Counted from the first letter of the stretch, positions 42,245-52,253 are shown. The stretch is DNA of 64,000 nt from Tatumella sp. JGM91 (GCF_018257575.1 NZ_JAERJP010000003.1:16499-80498); one strand, 5' to 3'. Made by a program: numbers and translations. The notes: generated by a model not told the origin, from the sequence alone.

Positions 42245-43603
42245 ATGCGAATTCACATTCTGGGTATCTGTGGCACCTTTATGGGTGGGCTGGCAATACT
42301 TGCGCGATCTCTGGGACACGAAGTGACCGGTTCTGATAGCAACGTATATCCGCCAATGAGTACTCTGCTGGAACAACAGGGAATTGAACTCACTCAGGGC
42401 TACGACCCTCAGCAGCTGGATCCGGCACCGGATCTGGTGATCATCGGTAATGCGATGGCCAGGGGGAACCCCTGTGTTGAAGCGGTACTGGAAAAAAATA
42501 TGCCTTATATGTCCGGTCCGCAATGGCTGCATGATTTTGTGCTGCGCGACCGCTGGGTGCTGGCCGTTGCCGGCACTCATGGTAAAACTACCACTTCGGG
42601 GATGGTGGCGTGGATCCTCGACGCCTGTGGCCTGGCGCCGGGGTTTGTTATCGGTGGTGTGCCGGGCAACTTTGATGTCTCTGCCCGGCCCGGTGACAGC
42701 CCGTTTTTCGTCATTGAAGCAGATGAATATGACAGTGCCTTCTTTGATAAACGATCTAAATTTGTGCATTACTGCCCGCGGACACTGATCCTCAATAACC
42801 TGGAGTTTGATCATGCGGATATTTTTGATGATCTGCGTGCTATTCAGCGCCAGTTCCATCACCTGATCCGTATTGTTCCCGGTCAGGGGAAAATCCTGTG
42901 GCCGGAGCAGGATACTAACCTGCGTCAGGTGATTCAGATGGGCTGCTGGAGTGAACAGGAAACTCTGGGAGAACAGGGGCACTGGCAGGCGAAAAAACTG
43001 AACGCCGATGCATCCCACTGGGAAGTCTGGTTTGATGGCCAGCCGGTGGCAGAAGTGAACTGGTCACTGGTGGGCGAACATAATATGCATAACGGATTAA
43101 TGGCGATGGCGGCCGCCCGGCATGTCGGCATTACTCCGCAGGATGCAGCATTAGCCCTGAATGATTTTATCAATGCCCGTCGTCGTCTGGAATGGAAGGG
43201 CAATATCAATGGCATGGATATCTATGATGACTTTGCCCATCATCCGACGGCTATCCTGGCCACGTTATCGGCCTTGCGCAGTAAAGTCGGTGGTAATGCA
43301 CGGATCCTCGCGATACTCGAACCGCGCTCCAATACCATGAAAATGGGGATCAGTAAAAATGAGCTGGCACCGTCACTGGCCAAAGCCGATCAGGTATTCC
43401 TGTTCCAGCCGCCGCATATTTCGTGGCAGGTTACGGATGTGGCTGATGCCTGTATCCAGCCTGCACACTGGAGTGCGGATATTGATACGCTGGTGGAAAT
43501 GATAGCCAGAGAGGCAAAACCCGGTGATACCCTGCTGGTCATGAGTAATGGCGGTTTTGAAGGGATCCATCAGAAGCTCCGCCAGCGACTGGAAAACCGG
43601 TAA
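42245..43603 (+). CDS. mpl: UDP-MurNAc:L-Ala-gamma-D-Glu-meso-DAP ligase
   Basis: Mpl rejoins recycled tripeptide from cell-wall turnover to UDP-MurNAc. The protein has 452 residues from the ATG at 42245, the family start (MRIHILGICGTFMGGLA); an ATG four codons earlier is also open. It has the Mur-ligase ATP loop GTHGKTTTSGMV (about 107-118), EADEYDSAFFDKRSK, and the C-terminal domain with EPRSNTMKMG. It is divergent from fbp and convergent with yjgA. Confidence 0.97.
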   Translation: MRIHILGICGTFMGGLAILARSLGHEVTGSDSNVYPPMSTLLEQQGIELTQGYDPQQLDPAPDLVIIGNAMARGNPCVEAVLEKNMPYMSGPQWLHDFVLRDRWVLAVAGTHGKTTTSGMVAWILDACGLAPGFVIGGVPGNFDVSARPGDSPFFVIEADEYDSAFFDKRSKFVHYCPRTLILNNLEFDHADIFDDLRAIQRQFHHLIRIVPGQGKILWPEQDTNLRQVIQMGCWSEQETLGEQGHWQAKKLNADASHWEVWFDGQPVAEVNWSLVGEHNMHNGLMAMAAARHVGITPQDAALALNDFINARRRLEWKGNINGMDIYDDFAHHPTAILATLSALRSKVGGNARILAILEPRSNTMKMGISKNELAPSLAKADQVFLFQPPHISWQVTDVADACIQPAHWSADIDTLVEMIAREAKPGDTLLVMSNGGFEGIHQKLRQRLENR

Positions 43604-43610
43604 GCCGCGG

Positions 43611-43638
43611 CCGGCAGGGCGAAATGTCGCCCTGCCGG
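43611..43638. terminator. Hairpin between convergent mpl and yjgA
   Basis: A 12-base perfect stem (CCGGCAGGGCGA/TCGCCCTGCCGG) with a 4-base loop lies in the short gap between the two 3' ends. Confidence 0.7.
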
Positions 43639-43643
43639 AAGCC

Positions 43644-44189
43644 TTACTCAGCTTCCGCCAGCTCACGCAGATACTGGAAAATCAGTCGTGCAGATTTCGG
43701 CGGTTTATTGGCCGCTTTTTCTTTCTGAGCATTACGGATAAAACTGCGTAATTGCTGACGATCGGCTGTCGGATATAAATTAATCACCTCTGTAATCGCA
43801 TCATCGCCCTGTTCAATCAGCCGGTCACGGATCGCTTCCAGTTTGTGGAACAGTGCTACCTGCTGATTATGGCGGTTCTTCAGTTTATCCAGTGCCTGGC
43901 GAACAGGTTCGACGTCACGTGAACGTAATAACTTACCAATCAGTTGTAACTGGCGGCGGCGTGCCTCTTTCCTGATTCGCTGAGCCAGTTCAACTGCATC
44001 GCGCAACTGTTCATCCAGCGGGATGCGTTCCAGCTCATTTTTACTCAGGTCAGTCAGTTCTGCACCCAGGCGTTTAAGCTCTTCGGCATCACGTTTAATT
44101 TCACTTTTACTGACCCAGATAATCTCTTCATCTTCATCTTGCTGGGGGTCTGGCTCGTGGTCGAGCCACTCATCGGGCTGTCTGGTCAT
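43644..44189 (-). CDS. darP: Dual-action ribosomal maturation protein DarP (YjgA)
   Basis: DarP binds immature 50S particles and helps late maturation of the peptidyl-transferase centre. The 181-residue charged protein has the conserved [40 protein letters not shown] and [18 protein letters not shown]. It has no membrane segment. Divergent from pmbA, as in E. coli. Confidence 0.95.
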   Translation of the reverse strand: MTRQPDEWLDHEPDPQQDEDEEIIWVSKSEIKRDAEELKRLGAELTDLSKNELERIPLDEQLRDAVELAQRIRKEARRRQLQLIGKLLRSRDVEPVRQALDKLKNRHNQQVALFHKLEAIRDRLIEQGDDAITEVINLYPTADRQQLRSFIRNAQKEKAANKPPKSARLIFQYLRELAEAE

Positions 44190-44302
44190 TATAGGGCTCC
44201 TGAAAAAGAAGCTAATGCTAACAGGTTACAGGGTGACTGCGAAATTGTTCTCTGACTCTGATAGACTGAATATATTCATACATAACAGCAGACGGCGAAT
44301 CG

Positions 44303-45643
44303 ATGAAGGTATCAACTCAGGTTGCAGAGCAACGTAAAGTGCTGGAACAGGCAGTTTCTCACGCGCTGGAGCTGGCGAAAACCAGCGCCGACGGCGCAGA
44401 GGTCGCAGTAAGTAAAACGACAGGGATCAGTGTCAGTACCCGTTATGGCGACGTGGAAAATGTTGAGTTCAATAGTGATGGTGCGCTGGGAATCACCGTC
44501 TATCTGCAGCAGCGTAAAGGCAGTGCTTCTTCGACCGATCTCAGCCCGCAGGCTATCCAGCGTACGGTTCAGGCTGCTGTTGATATTGCCCGTTACACCT
44601 CACCGGATCCCTGCGCCGGAGTGGCGGAAAAAGATCTGCTGGCCTGGGATGCTCCGGACCTGGATTTGTTCCATCCTGCGGAGATTGAAGTTGATCGTGC
44701 CATTGAACTGGCGGCGGCGGCAGAACAGTCAGCCCTGCAGGCGGATAAGCGGATTATTAATACCGAGGGTGGCAGTTTTAATAGCCATGCCAGTATCCGT
44801 GTATTCGGTAACAGCCATGGCTTACTGAACAGTTATTGCAGCAGCCGCCATGGTATTTCGGCCAGTGTGATTGCTGAGCAGGAAGGGCAGATGGAGCGCA
44901 ATTACGCGTATACCGCGGCCCGCGATTTTGCTGACCTGCGCACGGCACAGTGGGTCGGTGAAGAGTGTGCCCGTCGTACTCTGGCACGGCTGGCCCCGAG
45001 AAAACTGTCTACCATGCAGGCTCCGGTTATTTTCGCTGCTGAAGTGGCGACGGGGCTATTTGGTCATCTGGTCGGAGCTATCAGTGGTGGTAATGTTTAC
45101 CGTAAATCGACCTTCCTGTTGGACTCACTGGGTAAACAGATTTTCCCTGACTGGCTGAATATTGAAGAACGTCCGCATTTGCTGAAAGGCGTAGCTTCTA
45201 CCCCGTTTGACAGTGAAGGCGTCCGAACCTGCGACCGGACGATTATTAATCATGGTGTTTTACAGGACTGGTTACTGACCAGCTACTCTGCGCGCAAACT
45301 GGGTCTGCACAGTACGGGGCATGCCGGCGGCATCCATAACTGGCGTATTGCCGGACAAGGCCACTCATTTGAACAGTTATTACAGCAGATGGGCACCGGG
45401 CTGGTGGTCACCGAGTTAATGGGTCAGGGGGTAAGTGCTATCACCGGTGACTACTCTCGTGGTGCCTCCGGTTTCTGGGTCGAAAATGGCCAGATACAGT
45501 ATCCGGTCAGTGAGATTACTATTGCCGGTAACCTGAAAGATATGTGGCAAAACATGGTCACTGTCGGCGATGACATCGAAACCCGCAGTAATATTCAGTG
45601 CGGCTCTGTATTACTGGACGGAATGAAAATCGCCGGTCAGTAA
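44303..45643 (+). CDS. pmbA: Metalloprotease PmbA/TldE
   Basis: TldE (PmbA) forms a heterodimer with TldD that degrades unfolded peptides and finishes microcin B17 maturation; TldE itself lacks the zinc motif. The 446-residue protein is near full length, with conserved [48 protein letters not shown] and [11 protein letters not shown]. It follows the divergent darP. Confidence 0.97.
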   Translation: MKVSTQVAEQRKVLEQAVSHALELAKTSADGAEVAVSKTTGISVSTRYGDVENVEFNSDGALGITVYLQQRKGSASSTDLSPQAIQRTVQAAVDIARYTSPDPCAGVAEKDLLAWDAPDLDLFHPAEIEVDRAIELAAAAEQSALQADKRIINTEGGSFNSHASIRVFGNSHGLLNSYCSSRHGISASVIAEQEGQMERNYAYTAARDFADLRTAQWVGEECARRTLARLAPRKLSTMQAPVIFAAEVATGLFGHLVGAISGGNVYRKSTFLLDSLGKQIFPDWLNIEERPHLLKGVASTPFDSEGVRTCDRTIINHGVLQDWLLTSYSARKLGLHSTGHAGGIHNWRIAGQGHSFEQLLQQMGTGLVVTELMGQGVSAITGDYSRGASGFWVENGQIQYPVSEITIAGNLKDMWQNMVTVGDDIETRSNIQCGSVLLDGMKIAGQ

Positions 45644-45716
45644 CCGGCTGGCAGCAGTCGATACCGGTGATAAAACTAATAATGCCGGTACGCTGATAAT
45701 CATTAAGGAGTGAGCA

Positions 45717-46103
45717 ATGGGTAAATCTGTGATTGCGGCATTCACTGCCGTGCTGTTTCTTTCCTGCGCTTCGGCCTATGCCCTGCCACTGGAACAGGAT
45801 ATGGATATTCTGGGGGTGGAGCTGGCAACCGTGCAGAGCACTGACAGTGGCCCGGAAATGCATCAGGCCCTGCAAAAAATGCAGGCGGCGGCCGAAGATG
45901 CAAAAAAATCGGCGCCCTATACGTTGCAGGGGCAGGCACCTGACAGTGCCGGTATGAAAGATTACCGTGCCGGACTGGATCAGTTAATCACACAGATTGT
46001 GGTGGTTGATAAACTTGCGGTGTTGAATAAACTACCGGAAGCCAGAACTGAAGCGAAAAAGCTGGCTGAGATCCGTAATCAGAACCATAAAAAATTTCGC
46101 TGA
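45717..46103 (+). CDS. cybC: Cytochrome b562
   Basis: Cytochrome b562 is a soluble periplasmic four-helix b-type haem protein of unclear redox role. The 128-residue precursor has a signal peptide (cleavage near AYA-LP). In the mature chain Met7 (LPLEQDM) and the His near the end (EIRNQNHKKFR) match the two haem ligands of E. coli b562. E. coli K-12 carries a shortened cybC; this copy looks intact. It follows pmbA by about 70 bases, the known order. Confidence 0.92.
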   Translation: MGKSVIAAFTAVLFLSCASAYALPLEQDMDILGVELATVQSTDSGPEMHQALQKMQAAAEDAKKSAPYTLQGQAPDSAGMKDYRAGLDQLITQIVVVDKLAVLNKLPEARTEAKKLAEIRNQNHKKFR

Positions 46104-46141
46104 CTGCCTGCCCGGACCTATGCAGGGCCCGGGCGGCAGTA

Positions 46142-46924
46142 TTAACCGGATATTTCAGCAGGCAAAGTACGGACCAGCGCCTGCCAGTGTTTCAGGGTCA
46201 CAGGATCATTCCCATCCCTGAAGCGTGATGACTGTTCACTGACTTTATCAATCGCTTCCTGAGGCGCCAGCAGGATATTCTGCCGGCCGCCGGCCAACGC
46301 AGCAATTTGTATATTACAGGCCCGCTCAAGCATATGCAGATTGCGAAACGCCTGCGCTATGTTGCTTCCCGCGGCCAGCAAACCATGATTACGCAGGATC
46401 ATAACATCACTGTCTGCCAAATCCCGGACCAGCCGTTGTTGTTCATCCATATCAAGGGCAATACCTTCGTAGTCGTGATAAGTGATACGTGAGTAAAAGC
46501 CAAGCGCGTGCTGTGATATGGGCAGCAGCCCCTCGCGCTGCGCAGAAACCGCCACACCATCACGGGTATGGGTATGCAGGATTGCTTTCAGATCCGAACG
46601 TGCTTCATGAATGGCTGCGTGGATCACATAGCCTGCCTGATTGATCCCAAGCCCGGTCGGATCATCAATAATATTACCGCGGATATCTATTTTAATCAGA
46701 TTGTGCGGGGTTATTTCCCCGAACAGTAATCCGTAGGGATTAATAAGAAAGTGTTCTTCTTTGCCCGGTACCCTCACCGAAAAATGCGTATAAATATGGT
46801 CAGTAAATTTCAGCCGCGCCGCCAGTTGGTAAGCGCGGGACAGATCCAGCCGCACAGCATATTCTTCATCAGACCAGTGGCGGCTATCTGTGGCGGTGTG
46901 ATGAACCAGGGTGTCTGTAGTCAT
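46142..46924 (-). CDS. Class II aldolase/adducin-like protein
   Basis: This 260-residue protein has the class II aldolase/adducin fold. Zinc-type histidines are visible in AILHTHTRDGVAVS (HTH) and MILRNHGLLAAG. Where fuculose-phosphate aldolase has a catalytic Glu (SSEW), this protein reads INQAGYVIHAAIHEARSD, with no Glu at that point, so it resembles the adducin-like group whose reaction is undefined. It is the last gene of the minus-strand sulfonate operon, 20 bases after the ATPase gene, so it probably acts on the imported organosulfur compound or its aldehyde product. That role is inference. Confidence 0.82.
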   Translation of the reverse strand: MTTDTLVHHTATDSRHWSDEEYAVRLDLSRAYQLAARLKFTDHIYTHFSVRVPGKEEHFLINPYGLLFGEITPHNLIKIDIRGNIIDDPTGLGINQAGYVIHAAIHEARSDLKAILHTHTRDGVAVSAQREGLLPISQHALGFYSRITYHDYEGIALDMDEQQRLVRDLADSDVMILRNHGLLAAGSNIAQAFRNLHMLERACNIQIAALAGGRQNILLAPQEAIDKVSEQSSRFRDGNDPVTLKHWQALVRTLPAEISG

Positions 46925-46944
46925 AATGATTCCTGTATAAAAAA

Positions 46945-47730
46945 TTACCAGTCAGTGCCCTGGCCGAGTAAAGCCAGAATTTCCTGACGTTGTCTGACCA
47001 GTAAAGGGGCGTCCCGATGACGGGGAAAAGGTGCCGGATTACGGAATTCGGCAAGAATGCGTGCAGGACGGGGTGAAAAAACCACCACACGGTGGCTAAG
47101 CAGTAAAGCTTCTTCGATATCATGGGTAACCAGCACACTGGTATAGCCCTGGTTTTGCCATAAGGTAATTAATTCACTCTGCATACGGATCCGCGTCAGG
47201 GAATCAAGTTTACCGAGGGGTTCATCCAGCAGCAGCAAACGGGGCTCATTCAGCAACGCACGGGCTAATGCCGCCCGTTGTGCCATCCCCCCCGATAACT
47301 GGGCTGGCCAGGCATCAGCAAACTCCTGCAAACCGATGCGGCTGATCAGCTGATCAGCTTTGGGTTGTTGCCCTTTTAGTCCGCGAGCCCGCGGGCCGAG
47401 TAAAACGTTTTGCCGTACCGTCAGCCACGGGTATAGCGTCGGGTCCTGAAATACCAGAATACGGTCAGGGCCAGGGGCGGTTACCGGCTGGTTTCCCGCC
47501 AGCAGCTGCCCTTGCTGTAAAGGTTCAAGACCCGCCAGTAAACGCAACAGTGTCGATTTTCCGCAACCGGAAGGGCCGAGCAATGCCACGCTTTCACCCG
47601 GGGCAATCTGCAGGCTGACATTATCCAGTACCGGCAGTTGCTTATCTTTCAGAGTAAAGCGGTGGCTGATATTTTGCAGGCTGATACTCAGCCCGCTGAA
47701 TGTTTCTGTTGCCTGAGCGGTGGTTACCAT
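46945..47730 (-). CDS. ABC transporter ATPase, sulfonate/nitrate/taurine type
   Basis: The ATP-binding subunit of an importer like SsuABC or TauABC. In 261 residues it has Walker A GPSGCGKSTLLRLLAG (from about 52), Q-loop LVFQDPTLYPW, signature LSGGMAQRAALARAL, Walker B RLLLLDEPLG and the switch His in VTHDIEEALLL. It overlaps the permease gene by seven bases. It is SsuB-like, but substrate is not proven, so no symbol is given. Confidence 0.92.
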   Translation of the reverse strand: MVTTAQATETFSGLSISLQNISHRFTLKDKQLPVLDNVSLQIAPGESVALLGPSGCGKSTLLRLLAGLEPLQQGQLLAGNQPVTAPGPDRILVFQDPTLYPWLTVRQNVLLGPRARGLKGQQPKADQLISRIGLQEFADAWPAQLSGGMAQRAALARALLNEPRLLLLDEPLGKLDSLTRIRMQSELITLWQNQGYTSVLVTHDIEEALLLSHRVVVFSPRPARILAEFRNPAPFPRHRDAPLLVRQRQEILALLGQGTDW

Positions 47731-48722
47731 TTCATGGTTCCTTTTTGCCAGCGGAGTACCCGGTTTCTTACCGCGAATAACAGACTAATCAGCCCGGAAC
47801 ACAGCAGGGCCATCAGTAACAGTGCTGCATACATATTTGAATAGGCAGCCCAGCCCTGTGCCCACTGCAGATAGAAACCGATACCTGACTTAACTCCGAC
47901 CATTTCGGCAATAATTAGTACCGAAAATGATGCTCCCAGCCCCATAAACAAACCGACAAACACACTCGGCAAAGCGGCAGGGATAGCTACCCGTAAAATC
48001 AGAAAACGGGAGTTCCCGCCCAGGGTTCTGGCCACGTCATACCAGGCCTGATCGATCCCGGCAACACCTGACCAGGTGAGCACAGTGACCGGAAACCAGG
48101 TCGCCAGTGCGATCAGAAACACGCTGGCATCATGGCTGGTAGGGAACAGAAAAAAGCATAACGGCAACAGGGCAGTGGCCGGCAATGGTCCGAGGATACG
48201 CAGTACCGGATGCATCCAGTAGCCAACCCGCGGTGACCAGCCAATCGCCAGCCCGGCAATAAAACCAAACAGCGTGCCCAGCAGCACACCACTCACCAGC
48301 AAAGACAGTGAGTGATACAGGCTGTCGAGCAGCCTTGGCCAGTCATCATGAAACACCTGTAACAGTGCCTGGGGAGGCGCGAAAAACGGGACCGGCAGTA
48401 CCAGCAGCTTTGCCGTTAATAACTGCCAGCCACTGAGTAACAGAGGCAAGGCGATTAGCCAGGCCGCGGCGACTCTGAGCCGGGGCAATGCAGTGACCCA
48501 GTGGCGATAAGTGACTGTCAGTAGCAGTAACAACAGGCCAATAGTCACATTAATCTCTGCCCATAGTTGTGAATAAGGCCAGTCTCTGGCACCGTTTGGC
48601 CAGTACCGCGTAATAGCGGCCGAAACCAGCCATGCCAGCGCCGCAATTGCGCCTTTATTCCACAGCCGGGGCAGTGTCAGTCCGGCCGGGGCAATCAGAT
48701 GATCAGGCGAAGACATTTGCAT
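47724..48722 (-). CDS. ABC transporter permease, sulfonate type
   Basis: Inner-membrane permease (SsuC-like) of 332 residues with about seven to eight hydrophobic segments and the binding-protein-dependent permease motif around DVARTLGGNSRFLILRVAIP (EAA loop). The start is placed at 48722 because of a CGGAGAG ribosome-binding site; the open frame runs on to 48794 only as an overlap with the upstream binding protein gene. It overlaps that gene by 20 bases. There is an unusual long N-terminal part with extra hydrophobic stretches before the core permease domain. Confidence 0.9.
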   Translation of the reverse strand: MQMSSPDHLIAPAGLTLPRLWNKGAIAALAWLVSAAITRYWPNGARDWPYSQLWAEINVTIGLLLLLLTVTYRHWVTALPRLRVAAAWLIALPLLLSGWQLLTAKLLVLPVPFFAPPQALLQVFHDDWPRLLDSLYHSLSLLVSGVLLGTLFGFIAGLAIGWSPRVGYWMHPVLRILGPLPATALLPLCFFLFPTSHDASVFLIALATWFPVTVLTWSGVAGIDQAWYDVARTLGGNSRFLILRVAIPAALPSVFVGLFMGLGASFSVLIIAEMVGVKSGIGFYLQWAQGWAAYSNMYAALLLMALLCSGLISLLFAVRNRVLRWQKGTMKW

Positions 48723-49800
48723 AAATACTCTCCGAAAACTGATGAGGATTAACTGAGGCACTGATAACCTGTACTCTCTGTAAATCAGTGACATAGCGGG
48801 TCATTTCGTTGACGAATGCTGCTCCGACAGCATGATGGTCATGGGCCTGACTCATCAGAATTGCTGACACTTCCTGTGGCGAGGTATTCAGTGCATGGGC
48901 CATAAATTCGCTACCGACTTTTTGCGGATTCCTGGCGGCAAAACTGTGGGCATCCAGCAGGGCCTGAGTCAGTGCCGCTGCTGCAGGTTTGTGCTTACGG
49001 GCCAGCTCCCCGCTAACGCCGATAACACAGCAACTCAGGTTGGCGTACTCTCCGGTCATATTACTGGCCAGCAGATGATATTTCCCCGTATCCAGCATCC
49101 GCGTGCTGAAAGGTTCACTGCCACTGATGGCGGCAATTTCACCGTTATCCAGCGCATGGGTCATCAGGTCGGCAGGATAGACCTTCCACTGCACATCCGC
49201 GATGGGGTCAACGCCGTGATTTTTGAGTAAAATCGCAAAGAAGTTTTTATCCGGCCCGGCCATATCGGTTACCCCGATAGACTGACCTTTCAGACTGGCA
49301 AGAGAGGTATAAGGAGAATTATTTGCCGTCAGCAGGCTCAGGCAGCCGCCATGAGTACCGGCGGTCAGTTTTACATCGAACCCCTGTTCAAGGGCTTTCA
49401 GCCAGCGCAGTGCCATTCCGATCCCGGCGTCCGCTTTCCCGGTGGCAATCGCCTGTAACAGCACATCGGTTGAGTTACCAAAATTGACGAATTCGACATC
49501 CAGATTGTATTTGCTGAACAGATTTTGTTGCTGTGCCACGGTGACCGGCGCAATACAGATCGCGCTCTGGTTGATCGCCAGTTTTAATTTAAAAGGTTCG
49601 GCCAGCCGCAGTGATGAAGTATCTGCAACGCCGCCTTTGGTATTATCGGCGGTTTCGATCATCCCGGCCATGCCTGCCATCGAATGACCGACAGGCTCAG
49701 CCGCCCACAGAGAAGATGAAAAACCGCCGAGCAACGGTGTTGCTGCAAGGCCGGAACTGAGGGCCAGAAAACGCCTGCGGGATAATAGGGAAGAACGCAT
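48703..49800 (-). CDS. Tat-exported ABC substrate-binding protein
   Basis: A 365-residue periplasmic binding protein of the SsuA/TauA/NrtA type (ABC transporter aliphatic-sulfonate group). The N-terminus MRSSLLSRRRFLALSSG is a twin-arginine signal, followed by a hydrophobic stretch and cleavage near LWA-AE. The mature part has the family marks INQSAICIAPVTVAQQQNLF, NSTDVLLQAIATGKADAG and SIGVTDMAGPDKNFFAI. Tat export is less common in this family than Sec. It is in one unit with the permease and ATPase genes. Confidence 0.9.
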   Translation of the reverse strand: MRSSLLSRRRFLALSSGLAATPLLGGFSSSLWAAEPVGHSMAGMAGMIETADNTKGGVADTSSLRLAEPFKLKLAINQSAICIAPVTVAQQQNLFSKYNLDVEFVNFGNSTDVLLQAIATGKADAGIGMALRWLKALEQGFDVKLTAGTHGGCLSLLTANNSPYTSLASLKGQSIGVTDMAGPDKNFFAILLKNHGVDPIADVQWKVYPADLMTHALDNGEIAAISGSEPFSTRMLDTGKYHLLASNMTGEYANLSCCVIGVSGELARKHKPAAAALTQALLDAHSFAARNPQKVGSEFMAHALNTSPQEVSAILMSQAHDHHAVGAAFVNEMTRYVTDLQRVQVISASVNPHQFSESIYANVFA

Positions 49801-49905
49801 CAGTCAATTCCTTGTTATTGTTCCCGGACCCGGGAAATTAATGTTGTCACCGGAAACCATCTCCGGACAGAGCCGCCGGCCGCACCGGTGAATGTCTGCG
49901 GCGAG

Positions 49906-51072
49906 TCAGGCCGGGGCTGTGTTCAGTCGTTGTTGTCCCGCATATAACCAGGCACTGTCTCGCTGCGGGGTATGTACCCGGCCACAGAGCACATTGCGGT
50001 AATGACGCTCCAGTGGATTACTGCGTGTCAGCCCGTAATTCCCTGATAACTGCAGGGCCAGGTCGACCACGCGGATAGCATTATCGGTAATAGTCGCTTT
50101 TGCTAAACCGGCCTGCGAATAGCTGAACGCTTCTGCCGCCGCCTGGTTTAACAGTGTGCTGTTAATCAGTAGTAACGATTCAATTTGTCCGGCCTGTTCC
50201 TGAACCCGCGGCAGGGAGGCAAGAGGCTTGCCGAGACCTGAAGGGGTCCGTAGCTGAAGCCAGCCGGTCAGCCAGTCGGCAGCGGCCCGGGCAATAGCAT
50301 CGTAAATGGCGGCCAGCAGTGCCGTATTGGCATTGGCAAATGCGGTCTGAGACGCGGTATCCGTGTGAGTCGTGGCATTCACCGGGGTGACATCGGCCGC
50401 ATAATTGAGCGGCACAGTGACGTTTTTGAAAATGACTTCATGGCTGCCGGTGCCACGCATACCAATATGGTCCCAGCTGGGAATAATGCTGATACCCGGG
50501 GCCGATTTCGGCACCAGCCAGCTGCCGACCAGCGGGACCTGGTCATCACTGCATGCCCAGACGACCAGCCAGTGCAGCCCTTCAATCCCGGTAGTGTAAA
50601 GCTTATGGCCATTCAGTACCCAGCCGGTGGCGGTACGCCGTGCGATGGTTTGTGGCAGGCCACCACGGGCCGGTGAACCCATTTCCGGCTCGACCCGCAG
50701 ACTGTTAATCAAGGCCCCCTCGCTGACCGCGGTTTCGGATACCCTGCGGATCAGCTCTGTCGGCCAGCGGTTTGGCTGGCGTAACCGTAAGTGATGCAAA
50801 TAATGCATACAGGTGATCAGTGCTGTCGACGGCTCACCTCCGGCAATGGCGCTGATCACCTGTTGCAGCGTGTCGAGGGAAGCGCCACTTCCGCCATAGG
50901 ATTGTCCGGTCGCCAGTGCCAGTAATTTATGCTGCTGTAACCAGGACAGATTCTGGTGCGGGAAAGCACCTTGCTGATCATATTGTTGCGCCGTTTCTGC
51001 CATTCGGTGGCGAATATCGGCGAGTAATGATGCCGGAGGCCAGGGGGCCGCAGACTGTTCTGCCTGTCTCAT
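49906..51072 (-). CDS. SfnB-like acyl-CoA dehydrogenase family oxidoreductase
   Basis: The 388-residue protein has the acyl-CoA dehydrogenase fold with KLYTTGIEGLHWLVVWA (flavin-binding middle domain), MRGTGSHEVIFKNV, and a helical C-terminal domain. In the sulfur-scavenging group (SfnB, DszC-like) such enzymes work with two-component FMN monooxygenases on organosulfur compounds. ATG at 51072 is chosen for AAGGAGC upstream. It lies between the flavin monooxygenase and the Tat-exported binding protein. No separate SsuE flavin reductase is seen in the operon. Confidence 0.85.
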   Translation of the reverse strand: MRQAEQSAAPWPPASLLADIRHRMAETAQQYDQQGAFPHQNLSWLQQHKLLALATGQSYGGSGASLDTLQQVISAIAGGEPSTALITCMHYLHHLRLRQPNRWPTELIRRVSETAVSEGALINSLRVEPEMGSPARGGLPQTIARRTATGWVLNGHKLYTTGIEGLHWLVVWACSDDQVPLVGSWLVPKSAPGISIIPSWDHIGMRGTGSHEVIFKNVTVPLNYAADVTPVNATTHTDTASQTAFANANTALLAAIYDAIARAAADWLTGWLQLRTPSGLGKPLASLPRVQEQAGQIESLLLINSTLLNQAAAEAFSYSQAGLAKATITDNAIRVVDLALQLSGNYGLTRSNPLERHYRNVLCGRVHTPQRDSAWLYAGQQRLNTAPA

Positions 51073-51091
51073 TGGATGCTCCTTATGGATA

Positions 51092-52183
51092 TCAGGCACG
51101 CTGGCGTTCAGCCTGTTCACGGCGGGCGATTTTTTCCCGTGTCAGTGGTAGTAATACTTTCCCGTAATCCAGCGCATCATTCAGAGGATCGAAACCCCGG
51201 ATCAGGAAATTTCGCACCCCGAGGTCGTAGTAATCGAGTAATGCATCGGCAACCTGTTCTGGCGTACCTACCAGCGCGGTAGAGTTTTGTCCGCCGCCGA
51301 CCAGCTTTGCGATACCGGTCCACAGACGTTTATCGACAATTTCTCCGAGGGCGGCCGTAGCACGCAGCCGCTGAGCTCCCACACTCTGTGGTTTATTATC
51401 CGGTTTCAGCGGCCCGGCGGTCTGCTGACGACGGGTCGCGGTGGCAAGGATTAGTTCAGCTTTCTGCCAGGCCTCCGCTTCTGTATCGGCAATAATCGGG
51501 CGGAAAGAGACACTGAACTCTGTTTTCCGACCATGACGGGCTGCTTCGGCAGTCACGCGGTCAATAGTCTCTTTGGTCTGGGCCAGAGATTCTCCCCACA
51601 GTGCGTAAACGTCGGCATGTTTACCGGCGACCCGAATCGCGGCATCGGATGACCCGCCAAAAAAGACCGGAATCGGCTGATCTGCAGGGGGACGTATTGC
51701 CGAGATCGCCTGCTCAGCCCGGTAAAATGAATTACTGATATTGAAGGGCTGATCATTGCTCCAGATATCACGTACTACGTCGAGGAAAGCTTCACTTCTG
51801 GCATAGCGCTGATCATGGTCCAGATAATCACCGTCACGACGCTGCTCTGCATCGCTGCCGCCACTGATAATATGTACTGCCAGACGGTTATCCAGTAACT
51901 GATTCAGGGTGGCAAATTTACGTGCTGCGAGGGTAGGGGAGACGAACCCGGGACGATGGGCGAGCAGAAACTTAATTTTTTCTGTTGAGAGCCCGGCCAG
52001 TGCTGTGACCAGAAATCCATCGGGCTGGTCGGAAGCATGGGCGACCAGCAGGCGGTCGAAACCTGCGGCTTCATGGGCCCGTGCAATACGAGTAATGTAG
52101 TCTTTATCAAATACAGGGCCTGAAGGGGCGATGGTTTCAGATGCCAGACGGTGGCTAATCATGCCGATAAACTGAATGCTCAT
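51092..52183 (-). CDS. LLM-class FMN-dependent alkanesulfonate monooxygenase-like enzyme
   Basis: The 363-residue protein belongs to the luciferase-like monooxygenase family and is closest in pattern to SsuD, which cleaves alkanesulfonates to aldehyde and sulfite using FMNH2. Visible family marks are HASDQPDGFLVTALAGLSTEKIKFLLAHRPGF, AARKFATLNQLLDNRLAVHIISGG, DYLDHDQRYARSEAF and ALVGTPEQVADALLDYYDLGVRNFLIRGFDPL. It has a leading position in the operon after a 158-base gap with a symmetric element. Substrate is uncertain, so no symbol is given. Confidence 0.9.
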   Translation of the reverse strand: MSIQFIGMISHRLASETIAPSGPVFDKDYITRIARAHEAAGFDRLLVAHASDQPDGFLVTALAGLSTEKIKFLLAHRPGFVSPTLAARKFATLNQLLDNRLAVHIISGGSDAEQRRDGDYLDHDQRYARSEAFLDVVRDIWSNDQPFNISNSFYRAEQAISAIRPPADQPIPVFFGGSSDAAIRVAGKHADVYALWGESLAQTKETIDRVTAEAARHGRKTEFSVSFRPIIADTEAEAWQKAELILATATRRQQTAGPLKPDNKPQSVGAQRLRATAALGEIVDKRLWTGIAKLVGGGQNSTALVGTPEQVADALLDYYDLGVRNFLIRGFDPLNDALDYGKVLLPLTREKIARREQAERQRA

Positions 52184-52253
52184 AGTTATTTCCTGTCACA
52201 AAAGGGCCCGCAGATCTGCACAGATCAGCGGTGGTTTTTTATACTCTAGGCCG

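Noticed and set aside
42188-43018. 276-codon open frame on the minus strand
   Set aside because: It lies fully antisense to the conserved 5' part of mpl and its translation has no domain-like pattern; it is a shadow of codon bias.
48722-48794. Longer N-terminus for the sulfonate permease
   Set aside because: The extension lies wholly in the end of the upstream binding-protein gene in another frame, and a good ribosome-binding site supports the start at 48722.
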